Source: Lachnospiraceae bacterium V9D3004 (GTDB taxonomy: Bacteria; Bacillota; Clostridia; Lachnospirales; Lachnospiraceae). From it: a stretch of DNA of 64,000 nucleotides. Shown piece after piece: positions 35,956 to 45,838 of the stretch; position 1 is the first letter of the stretch; every line of letters starts with the position of its first letter. The DNA lies in assembly GCA_000621985.1 (NCBI GenBank), contig JHWW01000013.1:1-64000 (forward strand). Direction: 5' to 3'. A program made the translations under genes and the position numbers. Below the pieces are notes generated by a model. That model was not told the origin of the DNA. It ran no database searches and saw nothing but the letters and a program-made list of their open reading frames with translations.

Positions 35956-37104
35956 ATGTTCTTACATTATTTTAAATATACGATCAAGACTACTCTCCGC
36001 TCGAAGGAAAGCATATTCTGGTCATGCATATTCCCGATCGCACTTGCTACTTTCATGTTCATGTCCTTCGGCAATGTATATAACAACACAGAGGTAATGA
36101 ACCCTGTTAAGACAGCGATCGTTACCATTGATGACAAAGTTAACAACAACGATATCTTCTTAACTATAGTAGACGAGCTGTCAAAAGGTGAAGATAAGTT
36201 ACTTGAACCGGAATACACCGATGAAGAAAAAGCTCTTCAGATGCTTCGCGACAAGGATGTTGACGGAGTGATATATGTTGATGATAAGATCCACATGACT
36301 GTTCGCGAGGAAGGCTATGAAGCTACGATCCTCAGTACATTTCTTAACCAGTACAGCCAGAAGCAGAGTCTTATCGAGAACATCGCGAAGAATAATCCTT
36401 ACGCGTTAAATGAAGGGATAGTATCAATAACAGCAGCATCAACCAATGCCTGCAGAGAGCTTAACACAAGTAACGGCAACCAGGATAACCTCGTCAATTA
36501 TTTCTATGCGATATTCGCAATGAGCTGTCTCTTCGCAGCATTTTCCGGAAATGACAGGATATTCTCAATTCAGGCTAATATAACCAGTCTCGGAGCAAGA
36601 CGTGCTACGGCGCCTACGCATAAGTCGATCATAATCATATCCGAGTTCCTTGCTTCAAGCCTTATCCAGTTCGTAGTAGAATGTATCACGTTAGTTTATA
36701 TGATATTCGTTCTCGGCATCGACTTCGGAGACAAGATACCTGCGATCTTCCCGATACTGTATCTCGGTTCGGCATGCGGCCTTGCGATCGGAATGATAAT
36801 CGGAGCTCTTCCGAAACCTGCATCCGAAGGCGCAAAGATCGGTATTACGGTATCATTTACAATGGTATTAAGCGTTCTGGCAGATCTCTGCGCAAATGGT
36901 ATTAAGGATCTTATTGAGCACAATGTTCCGATCATCAACAGACTCAATCCCGCTGCACTCATATCGGACGCATTCTATTCTCTTAACGTATACGACACTT
37001 ATTCAAGATACTTAAACAACATCGCACTGCTCGGAGGCATTACAGTCGTTTTGTGTATAATAAGCTTTTTAATGATCAGGAGGAACCGCTATGCAAGTTT
37101 ATAA
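35956..37104 (+). CDS. ABC-2 type permease
   Basis: A 382-residue membrane protein: one N-terminal helix, a large extracytoplasmic domain (about 45-180), then about five helices, the ABC2_membrane_3 layout. AAGGAGG precedes the ATG at 35956. Its last 14 bases overlap the next permease, so the two are translationally coupled and likely form a heterodimer. Confidence 0.8.
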   Translation: MFLHYFKYTIKTTLRSKESIFWSCIFPIALATFMFMSFGNVYNNTEVMNPVKTAIVTIDDKVNNNDIFLTIVDELSKGEDKLLEPEYTDEEKALQMLRDKDVDGVIYVDDKIHMTVREEGYEATILSTFLNQYSQKQSLIENIAKNNPYALNEGIVSITAASTNACRELNTSNGNQDNLVNYFYAIFAMSCLFAAFSGNDRIFSIQANITSLGARRATAPTHKSIIIISEFLASSLIQFVVECITLVYMIFVLGIDFGDKIPAIFPILYLGSACGLAIGMIIGALPKPASEGAKIGITVSFTMVLSVLADLCANGIKDLIEHNVPIINRLNPAALISDAFYSLNVYDTYSRYLNNIALLGGITVVLCIISFLMIRRNRYASL

Positions 37105-38239
37105 GTTATTTTTCAAGATATTAAAAACCCAAATTGGTCAGGTGATAATGTATATCGGTATATTCATAAGCGTATTGTCGATAGTTGCTTCTCAGCATGA
37201 TTCGGACAGTAACAATGCATTCAAGATGTCTTCCATGCGTGTTGCGGTTAATGACCTTGATAATTCTTCCGCGAGCAAAGCGCTTGTTGAATTCCTTAAA
37301 ATGGACAATGAGATCAAAGAGATCGACGATTTTGATACGGAGACCGTTCAGGATGAATTGTATAACAGAAATATTCACGCAGCCATCACTATCCCTGCCG
37401 GTTATGAGAAAAATCTGTCAGACGGTATGTTCGAGGATGTCCTTGATGTATATTCGATACCGGGCACTATGATGTCAGATATCGTTACAAATGAACTCAA
37501 CAATTATATGGGTAATGTCGGAGCGCTCATCAATTCGGGCAGCAATACGGATAAAGCTCTTGCATCCGCAGCAAAGATCGCGGACACACATACCGACGTC
37601 GAGATACTTGAACATGAATCTTCGGAAAAGAGCATTATAAATTATTTCTTCTCATATATAGCATATATAGGATTATGTATATTATTCGTGGCCGGACTTC
37701 CGGCGCTTATGGTCATCAACAAAGAAAACATCCGCTCACGTATACAGTGCTCTTCATACAAACTCGCCGGAATCAATTCGGAATCATTCCTCGGATTACT
37801 TACTTTCGGATTCGGAATATGTGTAATCTTCGCGATATTCTCACTTATATACCTGAAGGATGCAATGATCTCGGTAAATGGCGCATTATTCGTTCTTAAT
37901 ATGTTTGTTTACATTATATTATCAGCCGGACTGGCATTCTTCATCGGACAGCTCATCAAGAAGGTGAATATGATATCGATCATTGCCAATGTTATAGGTC
38001 TTGGCTTCAGCTTCCTCGGCGGAGTATTCGTACCTCTGTCGGTCATGGATGAAAGCGTGATTAAGATTGCTCATTTCCTGCCGTCATACTGGTATGTCAG
38101 TGCATGTGACTTCATAAGCGACTTTAAAGCAGGTGACAATATCACGACACTTATGCAGTATATGGGAATTGAGATCGCATTCGCAGTTGTATTCTTCCTT
38201 GCCGGAGTAGTGACGATCAAGGCAAAGCAAAAGGCCTGA
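37091..38239 (+). CDS. ABC-2 type permease
   Basis: A 382-residue paralogue of the preceding permease with the same arrangement of one helix, an extracytoplasmic domain (about 35-175) and a block of helices at the C terminus. AGGAGG lies inside the end of the previous gene. It completes the exporter with the ATPase at 34910-35854. Confidence 0.8.
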   Translation: MQVYKLFFKILKTQIGQVIMYIGIFISVLSIVASQHDSDSNNAFKMSSMRVAVNDLDNSSASKALVEFLKMDNEIKEIDDFDTETVQDELYNRNIHAAITIPAGYEKNLSDGMFEDVLDVYSIPGTMMSDIVTNELNNYMGNVGALINSGSNTDKALASAAKIADTHTDVEILEHESSEKSIINYFFSYIAYIGLCILFVAGLPALMVINKENIRSRIQCSSYKLAGINSESFLGLLTFGFGICVIFAIFSLIYLKDAMISVNGALFVLNMFVYIILSAGLAFFIGQLIKKVNMISIIANVIGLGFSFLGGVFVPLSVMDESVIKIAHFLPSYWYVSACDFISDFKAGDNITTLMQYMGIEIAFAVVFFLAGVVTIKAKQKA

Positions 38240-38260
38240 CCGGTAAACAAAGCAACAGGC

Positions 38261-38288
38261 TTGACATGGTTATAATATATGGTATAAT
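38261..38288 (+). promoter_or_regulatory. sigma-A promoter of the ATPase_2/DUF234 gene
   Basis: TTGACA (38261-38266), 16-base spacer, TATAAT (38283-38288), a near-consensus promoter. It is followed by a 110-base, extremely AT-rich leader in which TTTTAATAAAA-like units repeat three times. The leader is bounded by GTTCAGAT and ATCTGAAC inverted arms. Confidence 0.7.
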
Positions 38289-38405
38289 TTAGTTCAGATT
38301 GATTTTATTCAAAATAATTTTAATAAAATGGATTTTAATAAAAATATTTTTAATAAAAATTGTTTTGATAATGTTGATCTGAACTTTTATTATGGGGTGA
38401 TAAGT

Positions 38406-39830
38406 ATGTTCATCGGAAGGAAAGAAGAATTAGACACTCTTAATACCATATATCAAAAAAACGGATTTGATATGGTTGTTATGTACGGGCGCAGGAGAAT
38501 CGGCAAGTCAACACTGTTGGCTGAATTCATCAAGGACAAGAAAGCCATCTTCTTCACTGCTACCAAAGTCGGTGCGGACAGAAATCTGGAACTTATGTCC
38601 AGGCAGACTGCTGCCGTGCTTGATCCAAGTGTGATCAATGTATCATTTCCGACAGTTGAAGATCTATTCGACTTCATCACGGCCAGAATGACAGATGAGA
38701 AGCTGATAATAGTCATCGACGAACTGCCCTACTGGGCCGAAAAGGACGAAGCATTATTATCCATTATACAAAAATATATTGATACTTCCTGGCTTGAAAG
38801 CAATCTTATGTTGATATTGTGCGGGTCTGCATTAAGTTTCATGGAGGACAAGGTGTTAAGTGAAAAAAGTCCCGTATTCGGCAGAAGAACCGCCCAGATA
38901 AAGTTAGAAGCTTTCGATTACCTCGAAGCAGCCGAATTCGTTCCCAATTATACATATGAGGAAAAAGCAATATGCTACGGAGTGACGGGCGGTGTTGCGA
39001 AGTATCTGTCCCTGTTCGACCCTGACAAATCACTGGATGATAACATCAAAGAGCAGTTTTTCAACAAAGCGGGATATCTCTTCGATGAGACAAGGAATCT
39101 GCTTACACAGGAATTTAACGACATCACTCCGGTCAACAATGTCATTGAGCGTATTGCTTCGGGCTCTGTTGCACTTAATATCATCGCTGATAAAGTACAC
39201 GAAAAAGAAGCTACCGTAACTTACACTCTTAAGAAGCTTATGAGTGTAGGACTTGTCGACAAAAAATTGTGTATAACCGAGGAAAAAAACAAGAAAAAAG
39301 TCCAATATATATTGAAAGATCATATGTTCAGATTCTGGTACAGTTTCATACCCCAGGCATACAGCCTTATTGAGCTTGGCGCCGGTGCCTCTTATTATGA
39401 TGCTGCGGTCAAACCAAAGCTTCATACATATATGAGTTATGTATTCGAGGACATGTGCAGATATTATACTCTGAAGGCCGGCGTTAACGGAACCTTCGGA
39501 ACTTTTATTACTTCTGTCGGAAACTGGTGGGGAAATGAGGTTCTGACTGACAGCACCGGCAAAAAATACCAGCAGACAGCAGATATTGACGTTGTGGGAA
39601 TATCAGACATCGACAAGACATTTGTTGTCGGTGAATGCAAGTTCAGAAATGAAAATGCTGACAAGAATGTGTACGATACTCTTGTCAGAAGAAGCAATAT
39701 AATAACATCCAGATATTCTTTGAAAAAACTATTGATATTCTCTCTCGGGGGATTCACGAAGTGGTTTGATGAATGTGATGACGAGAGACTTATGCTTATC
39801 GGACTGAAGGATATGTATGAGGAGGTGTGA
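38406..39830 (+). CDS. ATPase_2/DUF234 family ATPase
   Basis: A 474-residue protein: ATPase_2 domain with Walker A GRRRIGKST (about 27-35) and Walker B LIIVIDELPYW. A winged-helix part follows, and the C-terminal DUF234 region has DIDVVGIS and VVGECKF, resembling a PD-(D/E)xK nuclease core. The biological role of this family is unknown. I chose the ATG at 38406 because GGGGTGAT lies upstream and the FIGRKEEL motif is the usual N terminus. An upstream in-frame ATG at 38328 would translate the AT-rich leader. Confidence 0.8.
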   Translation: MFIGRKEELDTLNTIYQKNGFDMVVMYGRRRIGKSTLLAEFIKDKKAIFFTATKVGADRNLELMSRQTAAVLDPSVINVSFPTVEDLFDFITARMTDEKLIIVIDELPYWAEKDEALLSIIQKYIDTSWLESNLMLILCGSALSFMEDKVLSEKSPVFGRRTAQIKLEAFDYLEAAEFVPNYTYEEKAICYGVTGGVAKYLSLFDPDKSLDDNIKEQFFNKAGYLFDETRNLLTQEFNDITPVNNVIERIASGSVALNIIADKVHEKEATVTYTLKKLMSVGLVDKKLCITEEKNKKKVQYILKDHMFRFWYSFIPQAYSLIELGAGASYYDAAVKPKLHTYMSYVFEDMCRYYTLKAGVNGTFGTFITSVGNWWGNEVLTDSTGKKYQQTADIDVVGISDIDKTFVVGECKFRNENADKNVYDTLVRRSNIITSRYSLKKLLIFSLGGFTKWFDECDDERLMLIGLKDMYEEV

Positions 39831-39844
39831 ACATCACACCCCAT

Positions 39845-39872
39845 TGTAGAGCCAACCCGGCAAGTGACTGCC
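39845..39872 (+). repeat. dispersed palindromic repeat, copy B (partial)
   Basis: TGTAGAGCCAACCCGGCAAG followed by TGACTGCC, 14 bases after the ATPase_2/DUF234 stop. It has the shared head of the repeat family but leads straight into a terminator instead of the conserved loop. Confidence 0.5.
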
Positions 39873-39910
39873 AAGCTGAATTCATTCAAGAAGAATTCAG
39901 CTTTTTTCTT
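39873..39910 (+). terminator. intrinsic terminator after the ATPase_2/DUF234 gene
   Basis: Perfect stem AAGCTGAATTC (39873-39883) / GAATTCAGCTT (39893-39903) followed by a run of six T. A strong rho-independent terminator on the plus strand. Confidence 0.85.
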
Positions 39911-40067
39911 GTCAAAACTTCCATTAAATGTTAAATAATTAAGAATATACTCATAAATATTAACTAATTCTATTACTTATATAAATTATTAATGATTATA
40001 TGTACTGATCATAGCCTACTTTAGAATTCCACGGACTCGCATAATTACATATTGAAAGGAGCAGCTT

Positions 40068-40580
40068 ATGAAAAAGAAACTTCTGTCACTATTTTTATCA
40101 TTTACTATGATTCTGTGTCTTATCACCGATAGCGGATGCAGCTCAAAAAAAGGAATATCAACCAACATGGTTTGCATAGCCGTGCAACCTTCCGCAGCAT
40201 TTATACCAATGTTCATTGCAAGGCACAATGGCTACATAGAAGAAGCACTCAAAGAATACGGAGTAAGTGTTATATGGTATGATTACGAATCAGGTCCTCC
40301 TATGAACACATCACTTACCAACTGTGAGACAGACCTTTGTGTATACGGTGACGTACCGACGGTATCCGACCTGACTAACGGTCAGGAACGTGAGGTCCGC
40401 TCAGGCAGCTGATTCGTATGCAATTCTCGTTCTTAATGATTCGGATATTAAGTCGGCTACAGATCTCAAAGGCAAAAAAGTCAAGGTTCGGACTGCGGTC
40501 TTGCCGGTACCAACACAATGGTCAGACGCGTTTAATACTGCAGGCTTCAGGTTACTACTTTCATCTTTATTCTCTTAAAC
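40068..40580 (+). pseudogene. broken sulfonate/nitrate-type binding-lipoprotein gene
   Basis: GAAAGGAG precedes an ATG and a lipoprotein signal (lipobox DSGC). NMT1/SsuA-like sequence follows (VCIAVQPSAAFIPMFIARHNGY) to about residue 105. The frame then shifts near 40390, where DSYAILVLNDSDIKSATDL continues in another frame. It shifts again near 40490, where GLAGTNTMV appears in a third. The gene ends after about 170 codons, where the convergent DUF6273 gene begins, so at least half is deleted. It is a paralogue of the intact gene at 33382-34458. Confidence 0.8.
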
Positions 40581-43500
40581 TTCTTTCCGTTCCACAGATA
40601 AGTTAATTCAACCGTCTTATACCCTTTTTTATTAATGGTCACAACGATCTTGGCATTTTTCTTAAGTTTGGATTTAATTTTAAGATCGTACTTTTTCTTT
40701 CCCTTTATGGTGTGTTTTTTATATTTTCTTGAACTGATCTTAATCTGGATCGTTACATCCTTCACGGACAGTTCAACTATTATCTTCTTATTTTCCTTGT
40801 CGTAAGTGATCTTTGCTATCTTAAGTAATTTCTCTATAAGGGCATTCTTGTCATTAACTGTCTGCATGTTCGTCGGATCCGGCGATGCCGTAGGCACGAC
40901 CACTGCCGTTGGTTCGGGTGGTTGTGTCGGAGGCGTGGTCGGCCAAATGATCAGAACCGGTGACGATGGCTGAGCCGTGGACGGCGCATCGATGATCACC
41001 ATGTTCGATGTCGGCGCCGGTGTCGGACTTGTTGTCGCTGATGGATCTGGTGTTGATATTGGGGCCGGTGTTGGGCTTGTGGTAGCCGTTGGTGCTGCTG
41101 TTGCTGTCGCAGTCGGTACTGCGGTCGGGCTCGCTGTTGCGGTTGGTGCCGTGGTTGGGCCCGTCGTTGCCGGTGGCGCCGGTGTTGAACTCGCTGTCGC
41201 AGTTGGGCCCGTCGTCGCGGTCGGCGCAGATGTAGAACTCGCCGTTGCAGTTGGCGCCGAGGTTGCTGTCGCAGTTGGCGCTGCGGTCGCGGTCGGCGCA
41301 GATGTAGAACTCGCTGTCGCCGTTGGCACCGGTGTTGAGCTCGCTGTCGCAGTTGGCGCTGCAGTTGCGGTCGGCGCAGATGTAGAACTCGCTGTCGCCG
41401 TTGGCGCTGCGGTCGCGGTCGGCGCCGGTGTTGAGCTCGCTGTCGCTGTTGGACCCGGCGTTCCAGTTGGTGCAGGTGTTGAGCTTGCCGTTGCGGTTGG
41501 CGCTGCGGTCGGGCTCGCTGTCGCAGTTGGCGCTGCAGTTGCTGTTGGCGCCGAGGTTGCTGTCGCTGTTGGACCCGGCGTTCCAGTTGGTGCAGGTGTT
41601 GAGCTTGCCGTTGCGGTTGGCGCTGCGGTCGGGCTCGCTGTCGGCACCAGTGTTGGAGGAACGATCTCATTTATTGTGCCGTCACTGCACACTGTTCCAG
41701 CCGGATACCATACTTCAGAGGAAAGATTAATATGAAGTGCCGGACGGACACATATTATATTATAATCTGCATTATATGAATCGCCGCTTCCGTTTCTGTG
41801 TATGGTCATTGCCTGATGATCAAACTGACCCGGTGAACGAAGCCACCACAAACATCCGAATCTTTCTCTGTGCGCACCGTTATGTACTGCAAAGTCAGAC
41901 ACGTGAGTTCGTCTTGTCTTTGACTGTTCTGACCAGTCTTCGGCAAAGCCGTACTCTTTGTTGGTGACTTCCTTGTAACTTAACAGGAAGACTCGGTCTT
42001 TTGTATTGTTACCCGCATGGGTTGACCATATCGGAGTCTTTTCATTAATTACGGAAGTTTGCTTTATTGCTGCCTGTTCCGACGAATTGAAAGCTTCCTC
42101 AAGAAAATAACCGTTCAGCCATTCACGAACAGTACTGGTTTCCCATATTCCGCTTGCGGTTGAATTGTCGTACATCCTGCAGTCAAGACCTTCATCCGCG
42201 AGGAGGAAAGCATCGTCACCGTCCACTGACAATACTCTCCACTTGATGGGACGTTTTGCATCATTTGTATCGGCGATGTCATCACCGTTTGAATCGTCCC
42301 ACCAGTAATTGCCGAACCATATACAATCCCATGTGGTCTCAACCGACTGTGAATCATTATCTCCTACCACTATTTCCTGATCAACCACTACCGGATCATC
42401 AATACCATAAGATATTCCCGCCACAGGAGTCGAAGTAGGTTTCGGTGAAGGAGTCGGCCCATGTATTACATGTGATTCTGCCTCATCACTGCACACCTTT
42501 CCGGCATATAACCACGAAGACTTCGACAGATTAATGTGTAATGCCGGACGTACACATATAGCGTCATTATCTACATGACCATAAGACTCCATATATCCGT
42601 CGTCATCCACATTCATTGCAGTACCGTTATGCTGGCCCGGAGTTCGAAGCCACCAGCAGCCTGCATCAATATAATCTCCGACCTCATCCTTGTATCCGCC
42701 ATTTTGATAGGCAAAATCCGTGACAAATGCACGTCTGCTTCTTGTACATTCGTACGCTTCGGTAAAACCGTAATTCCTGTTTACAGCCTCAGCATAATTA
42801 AGCAGATATATACTGTCATACGTATTGTTGCCGGGATACGCATTATCGCCCCATAATCCTGATAATGTATTCAGGTTATATGTCTGAATTATCGCTTCTT
42901 TCTCGGAATCGTTGAAAGCATCATTCATGAAATCTTCATCTAACCATTTACGAAGCGAACAGCTCTCCCATGTAACTTCATTAAACCCGTTGTTGTATGG
43001 CTTACAATCAAGACATTCGTCTGCCAGCAAAAATGCATAATCACCATCTACCGCCAACACTCTCCACTTGATGGGGAGCTTCGCATCCTGCCTGTCGGCA
43101 ATGTTATCACCATTTGTATCTTCTTTCCAATAATTACCAAAGTATATGCAGTCCCATGTAGACCTGACAGTCTGCACATCTCCGGCCGGATCTGTCTCGT
43201 TATCTTCTTCCACAACCGGATCAAATAAACCGTAAGGATGTCCCGTAGGCCATGCTGTCGCGGTCGGCCTTGGGGTTGCTGTCGCGGTCGGTACCGCTGT
43301 TGCCGTTGCGGTAGGTGCCGCGGTTGCAGTAGCTGTCGGCATCGCTGTCGAAGTAGCAGTCGGCGCTGCAGTTGCCGTCGCTGTCGGTCTTGCGGTTGGT
43401 GACGCTGTTGGTCTTGCGGTTGCTGTCGCTGTTGGTCTTGCGGTTGCCGTTGCTGTCGGTCTCGCTGTTGCCGTCGCAGTTGGCCTTGCCGTAGCCGTTG

Positions 43501-45838
43501 GCCTTGCCGTAGCCGTTGGCCTCGCGGTTGGTGACGCTGTTGGCCTCGCGGTTGCTGTCGCTGTCGGTCTTGCTGTTGCAGTTGCCGTTGGTCTTGCGGT
43601 TGCTGTTGCTGTCGGTCTCGCTGTTGCAGTTGCCGTTGGTCTTGCGGTTGCTGTTGCTGTCGGTCTCGCTGTTGCCGTAGCCGTTGGTCTTGCGGTTGCT
43701 GTTGCTGTTGGTCTCGCCGTTGCCGTCGCTGTCGGTCTCGCTGTTGCAGTTGCTGTTGGCGCTGCGGTTGAAGTAGCGGTCGGAGCCGCTGTTGCTGTTG
43801 CCGTTGGTGCTACGCTTGTTGTTGCCGTTGTAGTCGGTCTTGCTGTTGCTGTCGGCGTCGATATCGGTGCGGTTGGTGTCATGGTCGGTGTCGCAGTCGG
43901 CGTCTCGGTCGGCCACGGCGGGCTTATGATTCCTACCGTACCGTCACTGCTTACATCACCTGAATATGACCAGACAGGAACCGACAGATCAAGATGCAAT
44001 ACCGGGCGCACACATATATATTGATTATCAACATATGTGTAGTTCACCATACATCCGTTAAAATCCACATCAATTGCTGTTCCGTTATCATTACCGGGTG
44101 ACCTGAGCCACCAGCAGGTATTACCGGCGTAATCCCCGTCTTCCAATACATACCCACCATTATTTACTGCAAATTCAGATGCTTGACAATGTCTGGTTGT
44201 TGAATTCTCTAATGGATCCGGTGCAAATCCGTATATCTTACTCATTGCCTCCTGATAACTAAGAATATATATTTTGTCTGAAGTGTCGCCTCCGGTATCT
44301 GCAGTCTCATACAGTGTTCCGGCAATCTCATTGAGTACATTGGTATCTTTTATAGCCGCCTGTTCCGAGGAATTGAATGCATCATTTATAAATTCCTCAT
44401 TAAGCCACGTTCTGAGAGTACTGATATCCCATGTCGTGTCGTCATATGCATCGTTATATTTCACACAATCAAGACATGTATCAGCCATAAGGAACGCATC
44501 ATTGCCATCTACCGACAATACTCTCCATCTGATAGGGGTCTTACTGTCCTGCCTGTCAGCAGTACCATCCGAATTAACATCGTATTGCCAATAATTACCA
44601 AACCATATGCAGTCCCATACTGAATATACCGACTGATCTTCTCCGCTATCATCGACCCAATCAATATCACCGACTATAGGATTATTAACTCCATACGGAG
44701 CCCTTGTGGGTTCTGCCGTCGGAACGGGAGAAGCCGTGGCCGGTGCCGCAGACGGACCGGGTGATGCCGTGGCCGGTACAGTAGACGGACCGGCAGTCGA
44801 TGAAGATTCCGGTGATGCGGTTACATCTGCTGAAGACGTCGGAGTGTCGGTAGGATCTGGTTGTTGTGATTGCGACGGCGTTGGAGTATCTGTAGCTACA
44901 GGGATTGAAGGCTCAATCTCATTTACAGTTCCGTCGCTGCATACGGTACCCGCGTGAGACCAGACTGTGGAGGACAGGTCAATGTGCATAGCTGGGCGAA
45001 GACACATGATACCGTCGTCAAATGCATCTATATCTCCGTATTCTGTCACATAAAATGAATAATAATCGTCTCCGTCCACACAGACCGGTGAACGTATCCA
45101 CCATGCTCCGGCTCCTTCATTTTCATAATTATGACCATAAGGGACACATTCCACAACCTGATCTGTATACGCTGTAGCTATTCCCCATCTGGCATTCGAA
45201 TATTCAAATGGATAAGAACTGAGAACTCCGTTGGAATCATCCGGGAAACCGTACCTGCTGTCAGTCACCTCATCAAAACTCAGTATATATACATAGTCTG
45301 TAGTGTTATTGCCGGCTATATACGTATCATCGGTCAAGTTGGAAAATATTGGATGAACATCATTGACTACATCTGTCTGTTTTATGGCAGACTTTTCCGA
45401 ATCGTTGAAGGCTTCATCCATAAAGTCTCCGTTCAACCATGTTCTGATCGGACTTGTATCCCATGTATAAGATGTACTGTCATCAGTATGTTCGTTATAA
45501 CTTTCATAAGATATACACTTGTCCGCAAGAATGAATGCATCATCGCCATCTATAGAGAGAACACGCCATTTTATGGGCTGCTTGTCATCCGATTCATTGG
45601 CCAGTCTGTCTCCGTTTGTATCTTCCTGCCAGTAATTACCAAACCATATGCAGTCCCATGTGCTTTTTACGGTTTGAAGATTATTATTCAGGTTCATTTC
45701 ATGTACTGATACAACCCTCGGATCACTGAGACCGTAGGATGACTCTGTCGCTTTTACAGTTGTATTCGTATTACATATCTGTAACAGAAGCGCCAATATG
45801 GTTATCTTAGCTATTCTTTTTCTTAATCCCTGAGTCAT
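40547..45838 (-). CDS. giant secreted protein with four DUF6273 domains and Thr/Ala/Pro linkers
   Basis: A 1763-residue exported protein. Signal peptide (about 1-31), then four DUF6273 domains starting near 58, 408, 893 and 1168. Each has W-D-C-I-W/Y-FGNYW, a DTNGD-like Asp loop, IKWRVL-x-VDG, WLN, WWLRSPG and CVRPALHIDLS. Long linkers of PTATAR units (about 643-868) and PTATASSTPAP units (about 1393-1609) separate the parts. A basic C-terminal beta domain (about 1660-1763) ends in GYKTVELTYLWNGKKFK. The closest relative in the window is the 350-4438 protein. Likely a cell-surface binder. The ATG at 45838 follows GGGGGAGGA. Confidence 0.8.
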   Translation of the reverse strand: MTQGLRKRIAKITILALLLQICNTNTTVKATESSYGLSDPRVVSVHEMNLNNNLQTVKSTWDCIWFGNYWQEDTNGDRLANESDDKQPIKWRVLSIDGDDAFILADKCISYESYNEHTDDSTSYTWDTSPIRTWLNGDFMDEAFNDSEKSAIKQTDVVNDVHPIFSNLTDDTYIAGNNTTDYVYILSFDEVTDSRYGFPDDSNGVLSSYPFEYSNARWGIATAYTDQVVECVPYGHNYENEGAGAWWIRSPVCVDGDDYYSFYVTEYGDIDAFDDGIMCLRPAMHIDLSSTVWSHAGTVCSDGTVNEIEPSIPVATDTPTPSQSQQPDPTDTPTSSADVTASPESSSTAGPSTVPATASPGPSAAPATASPVPTAEPTRAPYGVNNPIVGDIDWVDDSGEDQSVYSVWDCIWFGNYWQYDVNSDGTADRQDSKTPIRWRVLSVDGNDAFLMADTCLDCVKYNDAYDDTTWDISTLRTWLNEEFINDAFNSSEQAAIKDTNVLNEIAGTLYETADTGGDTSDKIYILSYQEAMSKIYGFAPDPLENSTTRHCQASEFAVNNGGYVLEDGDYAGNTCWWLRSPGNDNGTAIDVDFNGCMVNYTYVDNQYICVRPVLHLDLSVPVWSYSGDVSSDGTVGIISPPWPTETPTATPTMTPTAPISTPTATARPTTTATTSVAPTATATAAPTATSTAAPTATATARPTATATARPTATATARPTATATARPTATATARPTATATARPTATATARPTATATARPTATATARPTASPTARPTATARPTATARPTATATARPTATATARPTATATARPTASPTARPTATATAAPTATSTAMPTATATAAPTATATAVPTATATPRPTATAWPTGHPYGLFDPVVEEDNETDPAGDVQTVRSTWDCIYFGNYWKEDTNGDNIADRQDAKLPIKWRVLAVDGDYAFLLADECLDCKPYNNGFNEVTWESCSLRKWLDEDFMNDAFNDSEKEAIIQTYNLNTLSGLWGDNAYPGNNTYDSIYLLNYAEAVNRNYGFTEAYECTRSRRAFVTDFAYQNGGYKDEVGDYIDAGCWWLRTPGQHNGTAMNVDDDGYMESYGHVDNDAICVRPALHINLSKSSWLYAGKVCSDEAESHVIHGPTPSPKPTSTPVAGISYGIDDPVVVDQEIVVGDNDSQSVETTWDCIWFGNYWWDDSNGDDIADTNDAKRPIKWRVLSVDGDDAFLLADEGLDCRMYDNSTASGIWETSTVREWLNGYFLEEAFNSSEQAAIKQTSVINEKTPIWSTHAGNNTKDRVFLLSYKEVTNKEYGFAEDWSEQSKTRRTHVSDFAVHNGAHRERFGCLWWLRSPGQFDHQAMTIHRNGSGDSYNADYNIICVRPALHINLSSEVWYPAGTVCSDGTINEIVPPTLVPTASPTAAPTATASSTPAPTGTPGPTATATSAPTATAAPTATASPTAAPTATASSTPAPTGTPGPTATASSTPAPTATAAPTATASSTSAPTATAAPTATASSTPVPTATASSTSAPTATAAPTATATSAPTATASSTSAPTATTGPTATASSTPAPPATTGPTTAPTATASPTAVPTATATAAPTATTSPTPAPISTPDPSATTSPTPAPTSNMVIIDAPSTAQPSSPVLIIWPTTPPTQPPEPTAVVVPTASPDPTNMQTVNDKNALIEKLLKIAKITYDKENKKIIVELSVKDVTIQIKISSRKYKKHTIKGKKKYDLKIKSKLKKNAKIVVTINKKGYKTVELTYLWNGKKFKRIKMKVVT
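41000..41660 (-). repeat. in-frame low-complexity repeat (PTATASSTPAP type)
   Basis: GC-rich array of Pro-Thr-Ala-Ser units coding for the C-terminal linker of the giant DUF6273 protein. Part of it (about 41450-41525 and 41570-41645) is an exact long duplication of some 75 bases. The opposite strand is open by chance and would encode a Val/Gly/Ala polymer. Confidence 0.8.
43235..43910 (-). repeat. in-frame 18-bp repeat (PTATAR)
   Basis: Array of 18-base units (Pro-Thr-Ala-Thr-Ala-Arg) coding for the central linker of the giant DUF6273 protein. Synonymous differences are scattered between units. Arg makes it basic, unlike the PTAS linker of the 350-4438 protein. Confidence 0.85.

Noticed and set aside
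40977-41735. Plus-strand open frame of 252 codons, Val/Gly/Ala polymer
   Set aside because: It is the mirror of the PTATASS-type coding repeat on the minus strand; repeat composition keeps the antisense frame open. No ribosome site or signal peptide.
43221-43916. Second long minus-strand frame (Asp/Ser/Asn-rich) in the PTATAR repeat
   Set aside because: Out-of-frame reading of the same repeat; the true frame joins the DUF6273 domains on both sides.
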